IMG/VR virus record: IMGVR_UViG_3300010885_009766
Location: 1 to 30,217 of that record
Source: a virus
Strand: one strand, 5' to 3'
Length of the DNA: 30,217 bases
This document shows, piece by piece, positions 24,035-29,462 of the stretch (position 1 is its first letter; each line of letters opens with the position of its first letter). The notes beneath the pieces are model-generated. The model made no database searches. It saw only the letters and a list, made by a program, of their open reading frames with translations, and was not told where the DNA came from. The translations under genes were made by a program, and so were the position numbers.

Positions 24035-24589
24035 ATGTATTTAGAAGCAAACCAAGTGCCAGCACACTTGCGCGCAGGATATACTGGCAAAAAGTTTCAA
24101 GCTCTCCCGCAAGAAACTGTTACCGTGCCACGTGACGCGGGGCTGTGGTCGGGCGGAACGCGGGACACGTATACGGCTATAGAACTAGCAACCGGACGCG
24201 TTGCGGAAGCATCCGACAACATGTCAGCACCCTGGAATGAGGCGCGCCAGGATAGGATAATACCCCTTAAATCCGGCTATGCCGTTGTTAGGCATAGTTT
24301 CTTTTGCGGCAACGATATGGGATTAACTTTCTATGTGCATCCGGATGATATCGTTAAACTGTTACCAGATAACGCGGGTTTAGGCCTAACCGATATCGAA
24401 CTTAAATTTCTAGCCGTTACGCGTGGGATAAAAAGCGGCTACCGGGCTGAATATTTTAGCCGGATGAAATTAAACCAAGCCGATATAGACAGCTATAAAG
24501 CTAAATTTACAGCTATGGGCCTGTTAAATAAGGCCGGGGCCATAACCGTTAAGGGCAAAAACGCGTGTGAGAATATCCGGCCATACTAG
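24035..24589 (+). CDS. Unknown phage protein with C-terminal winged-helix-like region
   Basis: A 184-residue protein. The N-terminal half has V-P-A-H-L-R-A-G-Y-T-G-K-K-F-Q (about 8-22) and L-W-S-G-G-T-R-D-T-Y (37-46), a pattern I recall from uncharacterised phage proteins. A central W-N-E-A and G-Y-A-V-V-R-H-S-F-F-C-G segment follows. From about residue 117, L-T-D-I-E-L-K-F-L, a helix, L-N-Q-A-D-I-D-S-Y and G-L-L-N-K-A-G-A-I-T-V-K-G-K resemble a winged helix. It is last in the cassette, with the duplicated AGGGGG leader. It could bind DNA or RNA; the function is unknown. Confidence 0.7.
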   Translation: MYLEANQVPAHLRAGYTGKKFQALPQETVTVPRDAGLWSGGTRDTYTAIELATGRVAEASDNMSAPWNEARQDRIIPLKSGYAVVRHSFFCGNDMGLTFYVHPDDIVKLLPDNAGLGLTDIELKFLAVTRGIKSGYRAEYFSRMKLNQADIDSYKAKFTAMGLLNKAGAITVKGKNACENIRPY

Positions 24590-24615
24590 GAAAGCACAAC
24601 GTTGCGATGAAACTA

Positions 24616-24641
24616 AGGGGCCGCAAAGCCCCTCTTTTTTT
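24616..24641 (+). terminator. Intrinsic terminator of the Gp88-like cassette
   Basis: AGGGGC (24616-24621) pairs with GCCCCT (24628-24633) around a CGCAAA loop, followed by CTTTTTTTA. It lies 27 nt after the last stop codon of the cassette, between convergent operons. The rest of 24642-24711 shows no gene. Confidence 0.85.
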
Positions 24642-24711
24642 ATCTGCTACCCTGATATCAATGAGGCTAGACTTGCCAGCGTGTGACCGTCTTTGTGCGT
24701 TTAAACCACAC

Positions 24712-24954
24712 TCAAAAAGGGATGTCGTCCCCATCGAGTGCGTCCTTAGCAGAAACAAGGGGCTTGGCAGGGGATCGTGCCGCGTCCTTTAGGTTAACGA
24801 ACCCGCCAAAGTATTTAGAGCCGTCCTCATTCTCGTTAATGAATCCGCTCAACCAATACTCTACCCCATTGACGTTAACAGAACCAAGATAGGGCGGCGA
24901 CTTTTCAGTCTTTGGCTTGGTGTTTTTCCGCAATGCGAATGTATTCTCTTTCAT
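24712..24954 (-). CDS. Small protein with SSB-type C-terminal tip
   Basis: An 80-residue protein. The body has alternating strand-like segments (Y-L-G-S-V-N-V-N-G-V-E-Y-W-L-S-G-F-I, then K-Y-F-G-G-F-V-N-L) consistent with a small beta barrel. The last residues are A-L-D-G-D-D-I-P-F, nearly identical to the acidic D-D-D-I-P-F tip with which bacterial SSB recruits partner proteins. It closes the replication operon, which supports a single-strand-binding or SSB-mimic role. It is less than half the length of typical SSB (about 170), so a full OB fold would be minimal. A GGGTAACT leader precedes the ATG. Confidence 0.6.
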   Translation of the reverse strand: MKENTFALRKNTKPKTEKSPPYLGSVNVNGVEYWLSGFINENEDGSKYFGGFVNLKDAARSPAKPLVSAKDALDGDDIPF

Positions 24955-24955
24955 G

Positions 24956-25327
24956 TTAGTTACCCTTTGCTATTGTTGCTAGTCGATTAAAACGCTCGAC
25001 TACCCGCGCTCGTTCTTCTGCCGTCAGGACTGGCATGGTTTTAAACCTATCCTTAGACGGCTTGAATTGATCATCGTATTGTTCGGGCCATTCGGTCGGG
25101 ACCATGTAAGCCCGGTCCTGGCGCATACAACTAGCTAGGAACGCGGCCCTTTTCATCAACCCAACCTGTTTAAAATACCGATACCATTCTCTACCCTGCG
25201 GCCCATTGGTAATCACGTGGCCTAATGATCCGTCTGGATTTTTTGTGGCATACATGTGGTTGAGAGCAGCCAAAGCCCAAGGGTCTAGTTGTTCGTGGAC
25301 TGGTTTTTCTTGAACTCGGAAAGCCAT
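24956..25327 (-). CDS. Unknown protein of the replication operon (123 aa)
   Basis: A 123-residue protein with no family I recognise. Visible are a D-P-W-A-L-A-A-L-N-H helix near 15-24, an R-E-W-Y-R-Y-F-K-Q-V-G-L segment at about 46-57, a Trp-Pro-Glu-Gln stretch and an Arg/Glu-rich C-terminal helix (TAEERARVVERFNRLA). Its start overlaps the O-like gene by 43 nt and has a GGAGG site about 10 nt upstream. Placed between the O-like and SSB-tail genes, it probably helps replication, perhaps as a loader accessory, but this is from position only. Confidence 0.65.
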   Translation of the reverse strand: MAFRVQEKPVHEQLDPWALAALNHMYATKNPDGSLGHVITNGPQGREWYRYFKQVGLMKRAAFLASCMRQDRAYMVPTEWPEQYDDQFKPSKDRFKTMPVLTAEERARVVERFNRLATIAKGN

Positions 25328-26043
25328 TTTTTCGATTCCTCCATGTAGTGATTACGTTCATCGTCTGTAGTTACCCGTTGGCGATTTGAATTGTCCACCG
25401 GGATTTGATCTAACCACCGTTCAGCATTGAGCCAAGTGGTGGCATGCGGAATATATTTTTCCTCAGAAGGGAAGTCCTTGCTGCGCTTCCACTGGCTTAG
25501 TCCATCCATGATGGTAGAGGGTAGGGTCTTGGCGATAGCTTTACTCCATGCCTTCACTGCCAAGCCTCTTCCTACTCTCCTTGGGTATTCATTCCAAAAC
25601 AAATCAAAACCATCGACAGATGGTGACCTCTTTTTAGTATGTTTTTTTATCTGTTCTGTATCTGTATCTGTATCTGTATCTGGTCGTGTTTCAATCACCG
25701 TTTCACTAACGTTACTGGAACGTTCCCTGAAACGTTTCACTCTGTCAGTAGAACTATCTGATTTGTATTGTCTTTTTTCCCATGAGTGTATGGCGTAGTG
25801 CATCCCGTCAACACCACCGCTCACCTTGTCGAGCAACCCTGCGCTAGACAACCGCTGAAGCACCGTCTGGCAACCGTCTGGTGTCATGCGTAAAGCGAAA
25901 GCGATGTCACTGATTGACCTCGGCAGACCGTCTTGCTTGGCGCAAAGGCAGAGTAGATTGACCCATGATTTGAACATGTCACCGTCAAGCATCTGGACCT
26001 TTGGGTCATCCAGTGCCTCATGATAGAACCTGAACCATTGCAT
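25285..26043 (-). CDS. Phage replication protein, O-like
   Basis: A 252-residue protein. The N-terminal 85 residues form a winged helix (MQWFRFYHEALDDPKVQMLD, then I-S-D-I-A-F-A-L-R-M-T-P-D-G and L-Q-R-L-S-S-A-G-L-L). A Thr-Asp linker (residues of about 121-129, encoded by a hexanucleotide repeat) precedes a C-terminal module with F-D-L-F-W-N-E-Y-P-R-R-V-G-R-G-x-A, then Y-I-P-H-A-T-T-W-L-N-A-E-R-W-L-D. This is the common end of phage O-like initiators and helicase-loader proteins. It would bind the origin and bring in the host replicative helicase. Its Shine-Dalgarno site sits in a hairpin, suggesting translational control. Confidence 0.78.
   Translation of the reverse strand: MQWFRFYHEALDDPKVQMLDGDMFKSWVNLLCLCAKQDGLPRSISDIAFALRMTPDGCQTVLQRLSSAGLLDKVSGGVDGMHYAIHSWEKRQYKSDSSTDRVKRFRERSSNVSETVIETRPDTDTDTDTEQIKKHTKKRSPSVDGFDLFWNEYPRRVGRGLAVKAWSKAIAKTLPSTIMDGLSQWKRSKDFPSEEKYIPHATTWLNAERWLDQIPVDNSNRQRVTTDDERNHYMEESKKWLSEFKKNQSTNN
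25655..25682. repeat. (TCTGTA)n hexanucleotide microsatellite in the O-like gene
   Basis: Four full and one partial TCTGTA units in a row on the plus strand, encoding the Thr-Asp repeat of the O-like linker on the minus strand. Gain or loss of a unit keeps the frame and changes the linker by two residues. Confidence 0.9.
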
Positions 26044-26054
26044 AATTTATTTAT

Positions 26055-26161
26055 CCTCTCTTGTGACGAGAGGCAGAACCAGATATAACAATCCAGTTCA
26101 GCCCAACGCCTCACTCGTTGTGGCTCAGAGGCCATCCCTGAGTAGTGCCGGGGGTGGCCTC
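26055..26161 (-). promoter_or_regulatory. Structured leader of the O-like gene
   Basis: The 123-nt gap before the O-like gene (26044-26166) holds no gene but three dyads. The first (26128-26138 with 26151-26161) is 11 bp with one T-G pair in plus-strand reading, or a C-A mismatch in the minus RNA, and a 12-nt loop. The second is CAACG/CGTTG (26104-26108, 26116-26120). The third is CCTCTC/GAGAGG (26055-26060, 26068-26073), 6 bp with a 7-nt loop. The last one encloses the GAGAGG Shine-Dalgarno site 11 nt before the ATG. It could lower translation until opened; the long dyad could also be a protein site or part of an origin. Confidence 0.6.
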
Positions 26162-26166
26162 GTCCT

Positions 26167-26673
26167 TTATGCATACCTCTTTTCTACGCCTCGATCAAGT
26201 TTATCTTGATACCTCCTGCACCCGTGGAGGATGGTGGTATGGTCTTTGTTGCCCATGTAGCCAGCTATCCGAGGGTAGGACCAGCCAAGATCATGGCGCA
26301 GATGCCAGTAGATTTCATGGCGGCAGTCAGGCAGATTCCCATACCGAAACTCAGCCCTAACATCCTTTGGTGAGTATCCCCACTTCTCGCAACCGCGCAG
26401 CACAATCGACCGCGCCTGTTCCATGACGTTTACAGGAGGTGCGTCACTGGTCAGATACCAGATGTCTCGGTCGTATGTCCGCAGTGGTGGATTAGTGGCT
26501 AGCATACGGCGCAACCGTTCACGCCTATCGCCATGCTTTGTGATCTCGATTGGTTTCTTGCTGATCGAATCAACGACCTCGATCCCCGCTTTGGTCTTGT
26601 GCATAACCTGTGGACAGGGACGAAATTTATTTCGTATGTCTTTGTATCTGTTGATAAAATCTAGGTCATTCAT
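26167..26673 (-). CDS. DnaA domain IV-like DNA-binding protein
   Basis: A 168-residue protein. Its C-terminal part (about 117-156) matches the DNA-binding domain IV of DnaA: C-R-H-E-I-Y-W-H-L-R-H-D-L-G, then S-Y-P-R-I-A-G-Y-M-G-N-K-D-H-T-T-I-L-H-G-C-R. The D-H-T-T at 144-147 is the DnaA-box signature. There is no ATPase domain, so it cannot act as DnaA by itself. It may bind an origin, compete with host DnaA at its boxes or regulate the operon. The N-terminal 100 residues are unlike anything I recognise. It overlaps the rusA-like gene by 8 nt, so the two are coupled. Confidence 0.75.
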   Translation of the reverse strand: MNDLDFINRYKDIRNKFRPCPQVMHKTKAGIEVVDSISKKPIEITKHGDRRERLRRMLATNPPLRTYDRDIWYLTSDAPPVNVMEQARSIVLRGCEKWGYSPKDVRAEFRYGNLPDCRHEIYWHLRHDLGWSYPRIAGYMGNKDHTTILHGCRRYQDKLDRGVEKRYA

Positions 26674-27016
26674 TATTCACTCCAGTTATTTCTATGGTGA
26701 TGTTCTGACCGACACCATCCCACTCAGCTACTATTCTGTCGCACAGACTATCATCATCGACTAGCCCGGCAGCGACAATCAGATCATGTAAGGGCTTCAA
26801 TAAATTGTCAAGGTCACGGCGGCGTTTATCTTTCCGCTGGATCTTGAAGTGGATATGATAGTGGCCCTCGACCCTATCGCCTGTCTGCAAGTGCAGCTTC
26901 AGGGTCTGGTCGATCAGCCATGTCCGATACAGTGCAGACTTGATCACGCCTCGACCAGGAACTGCTCTCCAAATTGCATTGGCTGATGGTGGATAATGGT
27001 CCAAAATTATTATCAT
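26666..27016 (-). CDS. rusA: RusA-family Holliday junction resolvase
   Basis: A 116-residue protein from the ATG at 27016, chosen because a GGAG site lies 6 nt upstream; upstream codons would run into a terminator. RusA marks are the N-terminal P-P-S-A-N (9-13), the catalytic block K-R-R-R-D68-L-D70-N-L-L-K-P-L-H-D78 and G-L-V-D-D-D-S (84-90), giving the acidic metal-binding residues of the family. RusA resolves four-way junctions and branched replication intermediates, fitting the ERF annealing protein on the facing operon and clearing DNA for packaging. It lies directly after an intrinsic terminator, so its expression may depend on readthrough. Confidence 0.9.
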   Translation of the reverse strand: MIIILDHYPPSANAIWRAVPGRGVIKSALYRTWLIDQTLKLHLQTGDRVEGHYHIHFKIQRKDKRRRDLDNLLKPLHDLIVAAGLVDDDSLCDRIVAEWDGVGQNITIEITGVNNE

Positions 27017-27025
27017 GGTGTCTCC

Positions 27026-27057
27026 AAAAAAAAGAGGCCAGCACATCGGCCAGCCTC
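27026..27057 (-). terminator. Terminator/attenuator between regulator and rusA
   Basis: Minus-strand RNA: GAGGCUGGC pairs with GCUGGCCUC (9 bp, two adjacent G-U pairs) around CGAUGU, followed by eight U. On the plus strand the same positions are mismatched, so the direction is clear. It ends the regulator transcript 9 nt before the rusA ATG. The Shine-Dalgarno site follows the U run directly, so downstream replication genes would need readthrough or antitermination. Confidence 0.85.
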
Positions 27058-27091
27058 AGTTAAGTAGGGAGGAACGCTTGCGCGAACCCCG

Positions 27092-27310
27092 TTACTTTAC
27101 CCATTTATAGCTGTTATACAAGAGCATTAAATCATGGGCTGTGATCTCAATGCCCTTGCTAGCGCACAGGTTGATCAACTCAGGCCAGTATTTTACTGGA
27201 ACTTTGTTTTGAAAGCACATCATATTGACTGAGTGCAACTTGCAACCCAATGATTCCGCGACGAATTTCCGAGTGCCGACTTTGTTAAACAGCGTTTCGA
27301 TATGTGACAT
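27092..27310 (-). CDS. Cro/CI-type HTH regulator
   Basis: A 72-residue protein. A helix-turn-helix lies at about 13-36 (T-R-K-F-V-A-E-S-L-G-C-K-L-H-S-V-N-M-M), then V-P-V-K-Y-W-P-E-L-I-N-L-C and G-I-E-I-T-A-H-D-L. This follows the pattern of small Cro-like phage repressors. It is the first gene of the leftward operon and faces the rightward early operon across a promoter region with overlapping -35 boxes and a palindrome. It is therefore the likely switch protein, repressing one or both. A GGAG site lies 6 nt before the ATG. Confidence 0.8.
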   Translation of the reverse strand: MSHIETLFNKVGTRKFVAESLGCKLHSVNMMCFQNKVPVKYWPELINLCASKGIEITAHDLMLLYNSYKWVK

Positions 27311-27333
27311 GTGGATCTCCTTTTCTTTTTTTT

Positions 27334-27361
27334 ATTTAACACTTCAATTTCTAGTTGACAA
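27334..27361 (-). promoter_or_regulatory. Leftward promoter of the regulator/replication operon
   Basis: Minus strand: TTGTCA (27356-27361; five of six), 16 nt, TTAAAT (27334-27339; four of six), ending 23 nt before the regulator ATG. Its -35 overlaps the -35 of the rightward promoter, so both can hardly be used at once. Confidence 0.45.
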
Positions 27362-27391
27362 GCCTTAAATTAATTTTTATCGTATGCATAC
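27355..27391 (+). promoter_or_regulatory. Rightward early promoter with palindromic operator
   Basis: Perfect TTGACA (27355-27360), 17 nt, TATCGT (27378-27383). The perfect 10-bp palindrome GTATGCATAC (27382-27391) covers the end of the -10 and the likely start site, a usual Cro/CI operator place. The first early gene follows with an AGGAGG site. Confidence 0.6.
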
Positions 27392-27409
27392 AAACAACAG
27401 GAGGACGTT

Positions 27410-27598
27410 ATGTACGAGACAAATTTAATTAGCATCGCAATGGCGGCAGAGAACCTCAAGACTCACGCAGAACTGATCTACTGGCACGTTCCGAGTGCCG
27501 ACTATCATCGCAAAAATATGCACGAAGATCTCAACAAACTGGCAAAGCTGATGGGCTACATCGTCATCACGAAGGAGCAAGACAATGTCAATGCTTGA
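27410..27598 (+). CDS. Early protein of unknown function (62 aa)
   Basis: The first gene of the rightward operon, with the strongest Shine-Dalgarno site in the window (AGGAGG, 6 nt before the ATG). It is 62 residues, helical, with a His/Tyr/Trp-rich centre (AELIYWHVPSADYHRK). I do not recognise a family. First genes of early operons often code host takeover or anti-defence proteins, which is a guess from position. Confidence 0.65.
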   Translation: MYETNLISIAMAAENLKTHAELIYWHVPSADYHRKNMHEDLNKLAKLMGYIVITKEQDNVNA

Positions 27599-27767
27599 AA
27601 TGGAGGGACTGCTGCACGACATGATCGAGTCGGTCTTGGCATACGCACACGATAAATCACCAGAAAATTTTGACGATATGCTGATGACTGCCAGACATTG
27701 CTCGCAGGAATTTGCTTTTCATATCAATGAGATGGACGAAATGGAGGACGATAATGCAAGCCGCTAA
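27585..27767 (+). CDS. Early acidic protein of unknown function (60 aa)
   Basis: A 60-residue, strongly acidic helical protein (ends NEMDEMEDDN, with E and D throughout). It overlaps the first early gene by 14 nt and has an AAGGAG site 6 nt before the ATG. The ERF gene starts inside its last codons. Small acidic early proteins may act as DNA mimics, but the sequence gives no direct sign of that. Confidence 0.6.
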   Translation: MSMLEMEGLLHDMIESVLAYAHDKSPENFDDMLMTARHCSQEFAFHINEMDEMEDDNASR

Positions 27768-28332
27768 TATCCACCAGCGCATTGCCAAGGTAATGCAGAC
27801 CATCTCCTACATACAAAAAGAAAAGAAGGCAGGGATGCGCTACACCATTGTGTCCCATGATGCCGTGACTGCTAAGGTCAGAGGCCCACTGCTAGAGGCT
27901 GGCATCCACTACTACCCTAAGACCGTCAGCCACGTTCAGAACGGGAATCGCACACAGTGCGAGATGGTTGTGCGCTTTGTTAACATCGACGATCCATCCG
28001 ACTACATCGATGTTGAGACTTTCGGATTCGGCATTGACGATCAGGATAAAGGACCGGGCAAGGCGATGTCCTACGCGGTCAAGTATGCCCTGCTGAAATG
28101 CCTCGGCCTTGAGACTGGCGACGATCCAGATCTAGAGCAGGACGTGCAGCACAAGCAGGACGTGCGCCCTTGGTCACAGATCGAGACCATGCTTGCCAAT
28201 GCTACTGATCCTGATCTGCTGAAGTCCGTTAAGACCATGCTGCGTGATGAAGCTGGTTACTGGCCAGCAGACTATCGCGCTAAGTTCAATGCTGCCTATG
28301 CAGTCCGTTCACAGGAGTTGTCCGATGTCTAA
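27754..28332 (+). CDS. erf: ERF-family single-strand annealing protein
   Basis: 192 residues from the ATG at 27754, preceded by GGAGG at 7 nt. ERF blocks visible are I-x-x-R-I-A-K-V-M near 6-14, a strand-rich middle with R-Y-T-I-V-S-H-D-A-V (29-38), and the family hallmark G-x-G-I-D-D-Q-D-K-G-P-G-K-A-M-S-Y-A-V-K-Y-A-L-L-K-C-L-G-L-x-T-G-D-D-P-D at 91-126. ERF proteins form rings that anneal complementary single strands, used in phage recombination and end joining. The C-terminal 60 residues are a variable helical tail. The Gp157-like gene starts 8 nt before the stop. Confidence 0.92.
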   Translation: MQAANIHQRIAKVMQTISYIQKEKKAGMRYTIVSHDAVTAKVRGPLLEAGIHYYPKTVSHVQNGNRTQCEMVVRFVNIDDPSDYIDVETFGFGIDDQDKGPGKAMSYAVKYALLKCLGLETGDDPDLEQDVQHKQDVRPWSQIETMLANATDPDLLKSVKTMLRDEAGYWPADYRAKFNAAYAVRSQELSDV

Positions 28333-28816
28333 TTTCCATGTCGCTATGCTCGAAACAAAGATCCGTTCTCTGCTCGTAGAATACCCAGAACTCAATGACG
28401 ATGAAGAGTTCAAGATGAATGTGCTGGAGGGAGAGACAGACTTCCACCGCATCCTTACAAGCCTCGTCCGTAAGGCGCAGTTCGCTGCTGCGATAGCCAC
28501 TGGTATAGCCGAGGAAACAAGGCGGCTTGGCGACCGTAAGAGAAGGTATGAGAGGCAGGAAGATTTCAACCGAGCCTTGATCAAGGAGGTGATGGAGATT
28601 GCCGAGATCCGTAAGGCTGAACTGCCACTGGCCACACTTGTTATTAGCAATAAGTCAGCATCAGTTATCATCACTGACGAGACCCTGTTGCCTGATAACC
28701 TGGTGCGGATTAAGCGCGAGCCTAACAAGACCGAGATTAAGAAGGCATTGGAATCTGGGCCTGTTGCTGGTGCAGTGCTATCGAATGGCGGCACAACATT
28801 GGTGATTCGCTCATGA
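28325..28816 (+). CDS. Siphovirus Gp157-like protein
   Basis: 163 residues from the ATG at 28325 (GGAG 8 nt upstream, overlapping ERF). The long N-terminal helical part has E-E-T-R-R-L-G-D-R-K-R-R-Y-E-R (about 62-76). It is followed by P-L-A-T-L-V-I-S-N-K-S-A-S-V-I-I-T-D (104-121), L-L-P-D-N-L-V-R-I-K-R-E-P-N-K-T-E-I-K-K-A-L-E-S-G and a final strand pair with G-A-V-L-S-N-G-G-T-T-L-V-I-R. This matches the Gp157 family, often found beside annealing or SSB proteins and of unproven function. A helper role for ERF is likely from this pairing. Confidence 0.85.
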   Translation: MSNFHVAMLETKIRSLLVEYPELNDDEEFKMNVLEGETDFHRILTSLVRKAQFAAAIATGIAEETRRLGDRKRRYERQEDFNRALIKEVMEIAEIRKAELPLATLVISNKSASVIITDETLLPDNLVRIKREPNKTEIKKALESGPVAGAVLSNGGTTLVIRS

Positions 28817-29148
28817 CCGGGTTCAGGAGCAAGCGCATGGCGACAGACCCTTGGATCAATCATGACATTCATAGGTCTGTGCAAGCACCACCTACCCCGC
28901 CACTGCAATTCAAGTCTGAGGTATTCAAAGAGGTGAAGCCAGTGAAGCCATACCCTACCCGCGAGAGGCTGCTTGAACTGTTTACCTTGGAGGATGGGAT
29001 GCTGAAACGCATCAAGCCGCATCACCGTGAACGTGCTGACGGTGTTGTCGGTTGGATCAACCCAATGAGGGGCGACAGATACGTCAGGATTGATGGCAAG
29101 AACTGCAACATTGAGCGGCTTGTTAGCATATTTAAGGGTGAAGAGTGA
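28813..29148 (+). CDS. Unknown protein with HNH-accessory-like C-terminus (111 aa)
   Basis: The ATGA overlap with the Gp157-like stop sets the start. The N-terminal half is Pro/Lys-rich and probably unfolded. The C-terminal half has L-L-E-L-F-T-L-E-D-G-M-L-K-R-I (about 53-67) and V-G-W-I-N-x(5)-R-Y-V-R-I-D-G-K-N-C-N-I-E-R-L-V-S-I. This resembles the beta-hairpin DNA-binding segment that precedes the nuclease core in phage HNH proteins, but no H-N-H core follows. It may be a DNA-binding remnant or an independent small domain. Confidence 0.6.
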   Translation: MTGFRSKRMATDPWINHDIHRSVQAPPTPPLQFKSEVFKEVKPVKPYPTRERLLELFTLEDGMLKRIKPHHRERADGVVGWINPMRGDRYVRIDGKNCNIERLVSIFKGEE

Positions 29149-29462
29149 TGGCACAAGATCTAGCAGAACAATACAGGCTAGCAGGGAAAGAGTGGGTCGA
29201 TGTTGATAGTGCTGCCTCTCTGTCGGAGGAACTAAAGACACCGATTCTTAACCAGAGGATGCTAGCACTGGATGAATCCCTCGCAATGAACAAGCGGGAG
29301 ATGATCGTCAAAGCATCAGACGAGTGGCACAAATATATAAGCGAGATGGTCGAGGCTAGGACTAAGGCGAACCTACTCAAGGTCAAGATGGAATGGATCA
29401 AGATGCGGTATGCCCAGCAGCAATCTGAAGAAGCAACACGCAGGTCGGAGATGAGACTATGA
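29148..29462 (+). CDS. Conserved helical phage protein (104 aa)
   Basis: A GTG (29145) and an ATG (29148) lie side by side; the ATG forms a TGATG overlap and is preferred. The protein is helical throughout and charged, with A-S-D-E-W-H-K-Y-I-S-E-M-V-E-A-R-T-K-A-N-L-L-K-V-K (about 56-80) and a Q-Q-S-E-E-A-T-R-R-S-E-M-R end. The W-x-x-Y-I-x-x-M-x-x-A-R-x-x-A-N pattern recurs in uncharacterised early proteins of podoviruses. A coiled-coil adaptor role is possible; none is known. Confidence 0.68.
   Translation: MAQDLAEQYRLAGKEWVDVDSAASLSEELKTPILNQRMLALDESLAMNKREMIVKASDEWHKYISEMVEARTKANLLKVKMEWIKMRYAQQQSEEATRRSEMRL

Noticed and set aside
26988-26996. DnaA-box-like GGTGGATAA as an origin marker
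   Set aside because: A single 8-of-9 match inside rusA coding sequence; one match of this quality in 30 kb can occur by chance and no cluster is present.
27017-27046. Ten-codon N-terminal extension of the rusA gene
   Set aside because: It would begin within the terminator stem and U run, while the ATG at 27016 has a GGAG site and gives the normal RusA start.
27712-27753. Longer ERF start upstream of 27754
   Set aside because: The ATG at 27754 has GGAGG at good spacing and begins close to the family N-terminus; the extension is the other-frame reading of the preceding gene.
28309-29241. Long minus-strand open frame (310 codons) across the early operon
   Set aside because: It is opposite to four overlapping plus-strand genes with recognisable products (ERF end, Gp157-like), has no Shine-Dalgarno support and an odd Ser/Leu-rich composition typical of an antisense frame.
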